DNA of 6,388 nt. Origin: an uncultured Holophagaceae bacterium (GTDB lineage Bacteria; Acidobacteriota; Holophagae; Holophagales; Holophagaceae). The DNA is taken from positions 1 to 6,388 of the forward strand of contig CAIXHJ010000259.1 of NCBI GenBank assembly GCA_903919165.1, given 5' to 3'. The position numbers were made by a program, and so were the translations under genes. The notes under the pieces are model-generated. The model made no database searches and was not told where the DNA came from. It was given only the letters and a program-made list of their open reading frames with translations. Below, one piece after another: positions 1 to 5,553 of the stretch. Each line of letters starts with the position of its first letter. Within the stretch, counting starts at the first letter, position 1.

Positions 1-1138
1 CGCCGCCATGGATTTCCGCAGCCTCTTCGCCCAGGCCTGGGAACTGAGCGCCCTCGGTGACGAGGATCCCTGGCTGCGGCAGGCCGATCCGACCGGTGCC
101 GACGACCTTCCCAGTCGCTTCCATGGCGAGGTCGAGGCCATCACGCCTGAGCAGCGCATCGCCTGGGCCATGGATCTCGAGGCCCATGCCCGGCGGGCGT
201 CCACGAAGGTCGCCGCTGTGCGAGAATCCGCCTGGAGCGATGGCACCGGCGCGAGCCTACTGCTCACTCAGAAGGGCGTGCGGACGCCGGATATTTGGTC
301 CAGCTGTTCCGCCTCCATCGAGCTGGCAGTGGCCGACAACGAGGAACGACAGGCCGCCTGGCACTGGGATGCCGCCCGCCAGCCTGGACTCGATCTGGCT
401 GCCATCGGCGCCGAGGCGGCCCTCAAAGGCGAGCGGAAATTGAACCCTCGTCGGCTTCCGGCCGGGAAGTATGCCGTGGTGCTGCATCCGGAAGTGGCCG
501 TGGATCTGCTGGGCATCGTGGCGGGCATGCTGGACGCGGAATCGGTGCTCAAGCAGCGCAGCCTGTTCGCGGGCAAACTGGGTGAATCCATAGCTTCATC
601 ACTCCTGACGCTGGTGGACGATGGTCGGCTGACCGAAGCACCCGGTCGTCCTGCCCTGGGCACCGAACCCTGGGATGCCGAGGGCCTACCCACCCGACGC
701 AATGTCCTGCTGGAAGGAGGCGTGCTGAAGACCTACCTGCACACCCTCAAGACTGCCGCTGAAATGGGGTTGCCACCGACCGCAAGCGCAGGGCGCGGGC
801 TCGGGAGCCAGCCCAGCGCCACCACGTTCAACCTGTTTCCCCTGCCAGGGAACACCGCGCCCGAAGCCCTCTACCGCTTAGCAGGAAATGGCGTGCTCAT
901 CACCGAGATCATGGGCCTCCACACGGTGGACCCGGTCAGCGGGGATCTCAGCGTGGGCGCCAGCGGCCTCCGCATTCGCGATGGATGGTTGGCTGAACCC
1001 GTGGACAAGCTCACCTTCGCGGGCAACCTGCGGGACTTCCTCACGCGCATCGTGGCGCTGGGCAGCGACCTCCGCTGGTACGGCAGCAGTGCTGGCCTGA
1101 GCCTGCTGCTGGAGGACATCGCCCTGGGCGGCGCGTAA
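1..1138 (+). CDS. pmbA: TldE/PmbA-type metalloprotease subunit, 5' truncated by the window edge
   Basis: TldE (PmbA) pairs with zinc protease TldD in a cytosolic complex that degrades unfolded peptides and matures some modified peptides (microcins, CcdA turnover in E. coli). The frame is open to the left edge. The first Met (position 8) sits inside the conserved domain, and 376 residues follow it against about 450 in E. coli PmbA, so roughly 75 N-terminal residues should lie outside the window. Counting from that Met, family signatures are WDAEGLPTRRNVLLEGGVLK at 222-241, SGDLSVGASGLRIRDG at 311-326 and AGNLRDFLTRIVALGSDL at 338-355. No HExxxH zinc motif is visible, which fits the non-catalytic TldE type rather than TldD. 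No tldD is in view; in many genomes it lies next door, so it may be upstream. It ends TAA 47 nt before the mutase gene, with no terminator between them. The family call is secure; substrate and partner are unknown. Confidence 0.9.
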   Translation, partial: AAMDFRSLFAQAWELSALGDEDPWLRQADPTGADDLPSRFHGEVEAITPEQRIAWAMDLEAHARRASTKVAAVRESAWSDGTGASLLLTQKGVRTPDIWSSCSASIELAVADNEERQAAWHWDAARQPGLDLAAIGAEAALKGERKLNPRRLPAGKYAVVLHPEVAVDLLGIVAGMLDAESVLKQRSLFAGKLGESIASSLLTLVDDGRLTEAPGRPALGTEPWDAEGLPTRRNVLLEGGVLKTYLHTLKTAAEMGLPPTASAGRGLGSQPSATTFNLFPLPGNTAPEALYRLAGNGVLITEIMGLHTVDPVSGDLSVGASGLRIRDGWLAEPVDKLTFAGNLRDFLTRIVALGSDLRWYGSSAGLSLLLEDIALGGA

Positions 1139-1185
1139 TCCCGTAACGGTTCTCCATCACGTAGCATGGAAAGAGCGAGGTCCCC

Positions 1186-2886
1186 ATGTCCCTGAGCGCC
1201 GCGAAGCAGTATCTCTCCTTCCCCCACCTGGAGGCTGAACTTCGGGCTGAGTTGGGGCCCCTGGTCAAGGCCGCAGAGGGCGGCGACGCCAAAGCCATCG
1301 CCGAGGTGGAGGACCGGTTTTTCGAGCCACTGGCATTTGGAACGGGGGGCCTCCGCGGTTTCATGGCCGCCGGATTGCGACGCATGAACCAGCCGAATGT
1401 GCGCCGGACGACCATGGCCCTAGCGGCCGTCGCCCAGCGCCACGCGCCCGGAAAGAAGATCGCCGTGGTGGGCTACGACACCCGCATCAAATCCGATGTC
1501 TTTGCCGCAGAAAGCGCCGCCGTGCTGGCGGCCGCGGGCTACCAGGTGTTCCTCGGCACGCGCCCCCTGCCCACGCCTTTCCTCTGCTTCGCCATGAAGG
1601 CCCTGGGCTCCGCCTGCGGGGTGATCATCACCGCGAGCCACAATCCGAAAGAGTACAACGGCTTCAAGGCCTACAACAACCTCGGCGGCCAGGTGGTGGA
1701 TCCCTGGGACGTGGAAGTCGAGGCCCACATGGCCGCGCTTCCTGTGGTGCCCGAACCGCCCGTCGCGCCCGAAGGCCGCATCCATCCCATTCCCGTGGAC
1801 GTGGAAAACGCCTACCTGGCCCTCGGTGAAGGTCTGCTCCAGCATCCCCAGCCATTCACGCCCGCCCGGACTCTTTATACGCCCTTCCATGGCACTGGCG
1901 TCGCGTTCGTCCCGGACCTGTTCAAACGGGCTGGCCTGCCCCTAACCGTCAGCCCCAGCCAGGGCATCCAGGACGGGACCTTCCCCACGGCTCCCAGGCC
2001 CAACCCCGAAGAGCTGGCGGCCTATGCCGCACCCATCCGGGAGGCCGAGGCCATGGATGCCGAAGTCATCCTCTCCAACGATCCCGATGCAGACCGCCTC
2101 GGCGTTGTGGCCAAACGCAACGGCGAATGGGAACTCATGTCGGGAAACGACATCGCCGCCCTCACCCTTGACTACCTTTGCACCCAGAAGGGCCGCCAGG
2201 GCGCGGTCGTAAGCACCGTGGTCACCTCCGATTTCATGGCCGAAGTGGCGCGTCGCCACGGGCTGCCCGTCGTGTGGACGCTCACCGGCTTCAAGAACAT
2301 CGCCGTGTGCATGGACCGGCTCGAGGCCTTGGGTGAGGCCTATGCCTTCAGCGCCGAGGAAAGCTACGGCATGCTCATCCCCCCCAACCTGCGTGACAAG
2401 GATGGCGTCACAGCAGCGCTTGTGGTCGCGGAGATGGCCGGACATTACAAAGCCAAGGGCCAGACGCTCTTCGAGGCCGTGAATGCCCTGATGGCCCGGG
2501 TCGGGACCTTCCACAACCGCCTGGTGAATCTGGAGGATCCTCGACCCGGAGGCGCCAAGCGCTTCGCGGAGGCCATGGAGCGCATCCGGACGGCGGGCCT
2601 GGCCTCTCTGGGCGGTGAGAGGGTCGTCAGCTGGGAGGATTTCCAGACGGGCCTCTCGCACTGTGAGGGTCGGAGCGAGACGATCCTCGATCGGCCGGAC
2701 AATCCATCAGTGGCCCTACCCATCCTGAACAGCAACGTTCTGAAGTTCCGCCTGAAAAGTGGCGCCTTCGCGGCATTCCGGCCCAGCGGCACCGAGCCCA
2801 AGCTGAAGGTCTACCTCCAGAGCCGCACAAACACCGCCCTGCTGGACCGCATGGAGGCAGAAGCACGCACCCTTCTCGGCCTTTAA
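1186..2886 (+). CDS. Phosphohexomutase (alpha-phosphoglucomutase / phosphomannomutase superfamily)
   Basis: A cytosolic enzyme of 566 residues that interconverts sugar 1- and 6-phosphates through a phosphoserine. Such enzymes link glycolysis to glycogen, cell-wall and nucleotide-sugar synthesis. All four active-site elements are present: substrate loop FGTGGLRG (51-58); catalytic loop TASHNP (149-154) with Ser151 as the phosphorylated residue; metal loop DPDADR (299-304) with Asp299, Asp301 and Asp303; sugar loop SAEESYG (389-395), with TGFK (367-370) before it; and phosphate loop RPSGTEPK (532-539). Length and the EESYG form match the longer PgcA/PGM2-like branch (about 570-600 residues) better than the roughly 450-residue GlmM/ManB branch. 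Glucose, mannose or pentose specificity cannot be settled by eye. The ATG has a purine-rich GAGCGAGG (1173-1180) 5 nt upstream, which supports this start. It follows the pmbA-like gene by 47 nt and ends 4 nt before the terminator hairpin region. No sign of damage. Confidence 0.93.
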   Translation: MSLSAAKQYLSFPHLEAELRAELGPLVKAAEGGDAKAIAEVEDRFFEPLAFGTGGLRGFMAAGLRRMNQPNVRRTTMALAAVAQRHAPGKKIAVVGYDTRIKSDVFAAESAAVLAAAGYQVFLGTRPLPTPFLCFAMKALGSACGVIITASHNPKEYNGFKAYNNLGGQVVDPWDVEVEAHMAALPVVPEPPVAPEGRIHPIPVDVENAYLALGEGLLQHPQPFTPARTLYTPFHGTGVAFVPDLFKRAGLPLTVSPSQGIQDGTFPTAPRPNPEELAAYAAPIREAEAMDAEVILSNDPDADRLGVVAKRNGEWELMSGNDIAALTLDYLCTQKGRQGAVVSTVVTSDFMAEVARRHGLPVVWTLTGFKNIAVCMDRLEALGEAYAFSAEESYGMLIPPNLRDKDGVTAALVVAEMAGHYKAKGQTLFEAVNALMARVGTFHNRLVNLEDPRPGGAKRFAEAMERIRTAGLASLGGERVVSWEDFQTGLSHCEGRSETILDRPDNPSVALPILNSNVLKFRLKSGAFAAFRPSGTEPKLKVYLQSRTNTALLDRMEAEARTLLGL

Positions 2887-2890
2887 GATC

Positions 2891-2930
2891 TCCAAAAAAA
2901 AGCGGCGCCGTAAACGACGCCGCTTTTGGA
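2891..2930. terminator. Shared hairpin terminator between convergent genes, stronger for the - strand
   Basis: The arms AAAAGCGGCG (2898-2907) and CGCCGCTTTT (2918-2927) are perfectly complementary. After one C/A mismatch the stem continues with CG (2909-2910) pairing CG (2915-2916), closing on a TAAA loop (2911-2914). Read on the - strand the stem is followed by a run of eight T in total (complement of A 2894-2901), four of them beyond the paired part, which is a classic intrinsic terminator for the dihaem cytochrome gene ending 13 nt away. Read on the + strand there are only four T, all in the stem, so termination of the mutase transcript from this hairpin is probably weaker. The hairpin occupies most of the 54-nt gap between the two stop codons. 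Confidence 0.88.
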
Positions 2931-2940
2931 GCGAATGGAA

Positions 2941-3177
2941 CTACTTCTTGGTGGTAGTCAGCTTGCCATCGGCCCAGCCGTGGCATTCCTTGCAGGACGC
3001 TTCGGTCTTGTGCTTGACGAGCATGTCGGCGGCCACCTTGGTGAGGTTGTCCTTCTTGGGCGGCATGGCCTGATGGCAGGCAGTGCACTTGGCGCCCTTG
3101 ACGGTGGTCATCTTGGCCATGGCGGCAGGAGCCACGGCGAGGATGAGGGCAGCGGTGAGCAGGGTGAAACGGCGCAT
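2941..3177 (-). CDS. Small secreted dihaem cytochrome c
   Basis: A 78-residue protein predicted to be a periplasmic electron carrier. Residues 1-21 form a signal peptide: MRR, then hydrophobic TLLTAALILAVAPAA, with likely cleavage after AMA (19-21). The mature chain of about 57 residues holds two covalent haem sites, CTACH (31-35) and CKECH (62-66). Extra histidine for distal ligation is scarce: His55 is the only other one, so at least one haem may use a Met (Met38, Met52) or a non-His ligand. The chain is lysine-rich, as in many small multihaem carriers. The start is set by AAGAGGAG (- strand, 3190-3183) five nt before this ATG; an in-frame extension to 3294 lacks this support and would bury the signal peptide. 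It lies 163 nt downstream of the large cytochrome gene and ends just before the hairpin terminator. The partner and family are not recognised beyond a class III-like small multihaem type. Confidence 0.87.
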   Translation of the reverse strand: MRRFTLLTAALILAVAPAAMAKMTTVKGAKCTACHQAMPPKKDNLTKVAADMLVKHKTEASCKECHGWADGKLTTTKK

Positions 3178-3182
3178 GATGG

Positions 3183-3190
3183 CTCCTCTT
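3183..3190 (-). promoter_or_regulatory. Shine-Dalgarno site of the dihaem cytochrome
   Basis: On the - strand this reads AAGAGGAG, then CCATC, then the ATG at 3177-3175. The near-perfect match and 5-nt spacing decide the start of the dihaem gene in favour of the Met directly before the signal peptide. Confidence 0.85.
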
Positions 3191-3197
3191 GGGGTGG

Positions 3198-3219
3198 GAC
3201 TCGGACCATGGGTCGAGTC
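3198..3219. promoter_or_regulatory. Imperfect palindrome in the dihaem cytochrome leader
   Basis: The arms GACTCG (3198-3203) and CGAGTC (3214-3219) are exactly complementary and flank a near-palindromic centre around CCATGG (3206-3211), with one extra base breaking full symmetry. The site lies 7 nt upstream of the Shine-Dalgarno sequence. It could be an operator, or a 5' leader hairpin that affects ribosome access. No known family is recognised and chance cannot be excluded. Confidence 0.35.
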
Positions 3220-3279
3220 AAAGGTGAATTGCAAGGGTTGTTCCGTGGTTGGAGTCTGCCGGCTATTGGCAGCAGCGTC

Positions 3280-3295
3280 AGTGACGACAGTCACA
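3280..3295. promoter_or_regulatory. Candidate CRP/FNR-superfamily binding site
   Basis: The + strand reads AGTGA-CGACAG-TCACA, matching 9 of 10 bases of the CRP-type pattern TGTGA-N6-TCACA; on the - strand it is TGTGA-CTGTCG-TCACT. It contains an exact inverted repeat, GTGAC (3281-3285) and GTCAC (3290-3294). It lies in the noncoding gap about 110 nt upstream of the dihaem cytochrome start, a place where a CRP-family activator could act on a separate promoter. No convincing -10/-35 pair was found beside it, so the role is inferred. Confidence 0.4.
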
Positions 3296-3340
3296 GGGAT
3301 CCGGTTTCAAGACTTTGCAGGTTGTAAGTGGCGCCCGCCC

Positions 3341-5515
3341 TCAATGGGCAAGGCGCGACATCATGGCATAGATGATGAGGACCAGCAGAACGATGCCGAG
3401 GCCGAAGAAGAAGTACCCAAAGGTCTTGGCGATGCCCTTCCAGGCATCCCACTCGTCCTTGACGCGGAAGTCCTCCAGGCGACCTTCGGCCAGCAGCCGG
3501 TCATACCAGCGCTTGCGCTCGTGGAGCATCTCCGACTTGGCGATGCGGCCGGAGAAGATCACCGTGTCCATGGGGAACTTCTCCAACCGGAAATGGGTGT
3601 TGAAGAAATGGACCGTGAAGATGAATCCGGCGGCCAGCAAGGCCTCGTCCGAGTGGATGATGAGCGACACGTTGATCATCCAGCCCGGCATGAGGCGGCT
3701 GAAGAATTCGGGGAACCACATGATCAGGCCGGAAACCCCGATGGCGAAGATCCCCCAGAACACGGCGAGGTAGTCGAACTTCTCGAAGTAGGTCCACCGG
3801 TCGAATTGTGGCTTGGGGCCTTTGCCGAAGAACCACTTGTTGTGGTCGATGAAGTCCTTTAGGTCCTGCTTCGTGGGGATCATGGAATCCGGATGGCTCA
3901 TGGCCTTCCACAGCCGATTGAGGGCCACCTTTCCGGTCTCAGGATCGCGCAGATACTTGCGGTGCTTCCAGAGGTGGATGAGCGTGTCGCTGACGTGAAG
4001 CGTGAAGTACAAGAACGTAACGACGGCGCCAAAGTGGTGGAGCGTGCGGGCAGTCTGGGGCCCGCCCAGGATCCCGAATACGGCCTTCGCCCAGTCGGTG
4101 TAGTAGAACTTCAGCGGCATGCCCGTGAGTACGAGGAGCAGGAAGCTCGAAACCACCAACATGTGGAGGAAGCGCTCAAAGGGCTGGAACCGAACGAACT
4201 GCTCGTCGTCCTTGGCGATCTTGATCTTCGCTTCGCGGAACTGCCTGGAATCATGGCGGTAGAGCCAGATCGACTGGAAGAGCCACAACAGCGTGTGCAA
4301 GCCGAAAACCATGAAAGTTCCAACCAGGATCGCCGTCATTCCTATGAAGACCCAGTAGAGCTGAGGATACTTCGCGCGATCTTCAGGGTCGGCATGGGGC
4401 GCGTACTTGGTGAAGCTGGCATTGGCCTTGGGGTGGCACTGCTGACAGGTCTGGACGATGTGGCCCGGGGAGAGCCTGGAATTGGGATCCGAGACGCGCA
4501 TCACATCGTGGTGGCCATGACAGTCGAAGCAGGCGGCCACGTCCGGCGCGTTGTTGGCCTTCCCCAGTGCCATCGCCTTGCCATGGTAAGTGTCCCGGTA
4601 GTGCTCCAGACGGTCCGCGTGACATTTCCCGCAGGTCTGGTCGGCCTGCATCTTGAAATGACCTCCGGTGGGCTTTTCGATCGTATGAGCCGTGTGGCAT
4701 TGGATGCAGACCGGGCCGCGGGGATCGCCCTTGGCCAGGAGCTGACCATGGATGCTCTTGTTGTAGATCGCCTCCACAGTGACGTGGCACTTGCCGCAGG
4801 TCTTCGCGACGTTGGCATGGTTGATGGGCGAGCTGCGGTCCACACTGCGCTTGATGTCATGGACGCCGTGGCAATCGTTGCAGCTGGGCGCCACGATGAG
4901 CCCCTTCTTGAGCAGCGCCTGTCCGTGGATGCTCTCCTGGTACTGAGAGCCCACCGACGGATACTTCATCTTGTATTCTTCCGTGATGTTCTTGTTGGCA
5001 TGGCATTTCGCGCAGGTCAGGGGAAGGTTCATCTTGTAGACCGGCGAATCGGTCTGGGAAACATGGCTGATGTAGTGGTTCCCGTGGCAATCGACGCAGG
5101 CAGGGGCGGCCGAGGAGCCCATGGTCCTGCTCATGCCGTGGATGCTGCTCTGATAGATCTTGGCCTCGTCCGCGTGGCAGGTCCCGCAGTTCACCTTCGG
5201 TGGCGGGTTACCGTCGCCAGGATGGTCCTTGTTGATGTCGGCATGGCAGCTCTTGCACGCGAGTGACGCGTGAACCGCCTTGCTGAAGCGATCAGCATCC
5301 ACAAAAAGCGAAACGGTGGTTCCATTCGGACCGTCCTTGACCGCATCCTTGTCGCCATGGCAGTCGAGGCAGCTTTCCTTGGCCTTCTCCTTGGCGGGTG
5401 CGGCACTTAGGGGTGCGACCACCAGCAGGAGTCCCGCGAGGAGAGCTAGCAGAATGCTGCCTTTGCGGCGCCCGGGTGCGAGGCCTTCCTGGGTCACGGA
5501 TGTGGCTCGATTCAT
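3341..5515 (-). CDS. Inner-membrane fusion cytochrome: eleven-haem c domain plus b-type membrane domain (CbcL-like)
   Basis: A 724-residue protein likely to pass electrons between the membrane quinone pool and periplasmic carriers. It starts with a signal or anchor segment (about 19-38, ending in LSAAPA). A periplasmic domain follows with eleven CXXCH sites at 49, 87, 110, 140, 168, 212, 240, 270, 295, 329 and 357. From 110 onward they form a repeat with Y..SIHG between haem pairs (SIHG at 124, 195 and 254; TYHG at 309). The C-terminal part has about six membrane helices (386-415, 448-470, 490-515, 580-601, 614-640, 697-717) with candidate b-haem ligands His451, His493, His507, His621 and His636, resembling the hydrogenase/formate dehydrogenase cytochrome b fold. 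The architecture recalls Geobacter CbcL, which has nine c haems and a b domain; orthology is not shown. The ATG is chosen for AGGAA six nt upstream; a TTG at 5557 lacks this. The gene begins 38 nt after the upstream cytochrome b gene, so they are probably one operon. Confidence 0.88.
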   Translation of the reverse strand: MNRATSVTQEGLAPGRRKGSILLALLAGLLLVVAPLSAAPAKEKAKESCLDCHGDKDAVKDGPNGTTVSLFVDADRFSKAVHASLACKSCHADINKDHPGDGNPPPKVNCGTCHADEAKIYQSSIHGMSRTMGSSAAPACVDCHGNHYISHVSQTDSPVYKMNLPLTCAKCHANKNITEEYKMKYPSVGSQYQESIHGQALLKKGLIVAPSCNDCHGVHDIKRSVDRSSPINHANVAKTCGKCHVTVEAIYNKSIHGQLLAKGDPRGPVCIQCHTAHTIEKPTGGHFKMQADQTCGKCHADRLEHYRDTYHGKAMALGKANNAPDVAACFDCHGHHDVMRVSDPNSRLSPGHIVQTCQQCHPKANASFTKYAPHADPEDRAKYPQLYWVFIGMTAILVGTFMVFGLHTLLWLFQSIWLYRHDSRQFREAKIKIAKDDEQFVRFQPFERFLHMLVVSSFLLLVLTGMPLKFYYTDWAKAVFGILGGPQTARTLHHFGAVVTFLYFTLHVSDTLIHLWKHRKYLRDPETGKVALNRLWKAMSHPDSMIPTKQDLKDFIDHNKWFFGKGPKPQFDRWTYFEKFDYLAVFWGIFAIGVSGLIMWFPEFFSRLMPGWMINVSLIIHSDEALLAAGFIFTVHFFNTHFRLEKFPMDTVIFSGRIAKSEMLHERKRWYDRLLAEGRLEDFRVKDEWDAWKGIAKTFGYFFFGLGIVLLVLIIYAMMSRLAH

Positions 5516-5521
5516 GGGGTG

Positions 5522-5526
5522 TTCCT
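5522..5526 (-). promoter_or_regulatory. Shine-Dalgarno site of the fusion cytochrome
   Basis: On the - strand it reads AGGAA followed by CACCCC and the ATG at 5515-5513. It supports that ATG over an in-frame TTG at 5557-5555, which overlaps the stop codon of the preceding gene and would add 14 polar residues before the signal peptide. Confidence 0.75.
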
Positions 5527-5553
5527 GTGGGTAATGGACGTTAAACGAAAAGG

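Noticed and set aside
1..1138. TldD (catalytic) rather than TldE identity
   Set aside because: No HExxxH zinc motif appears in the visible protein, and the C-terminal signatures fit the TldE/PmbA type.
1942..2661. Open - strand frame of 239 codons opposite the phosphohexomutase
   Set aside because: It lies wholly inside a gene with all catalytic motifs intact, and its translation shows no recognisable domain.
3256..3272. CTGCC/GGCAG hairpin as a terminator of the fusion cytochrome gene
   Set aside because: The stem is only five base pairs and no T run follows on the - strand.
3178..3294. 39-residue N-terminal extension of the dihaem cytochrome
   Set aside because: It would place a polar stretch before a clear signal peptide and ignore a strong Shine-Dalgarno sequence at the internal ATG.
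2926..3862. Overlapping + strand frames across the dihaem gene and the 3' end of the fusion gene
   Set aside because: They are antisense to well-supported cytochrome genes, run through the terminator or intergenic gap, and have no recognisable domain.
3893..5266. Long open + strand frame of 457 codons opposite the fusion cytochrome
   Set aside because: It is antisense to a gene with eleven CXXCH motifs and membrane helices, shows no recognisable domain, and is explained by GC-rich codon bias keeping the opposite strand open.
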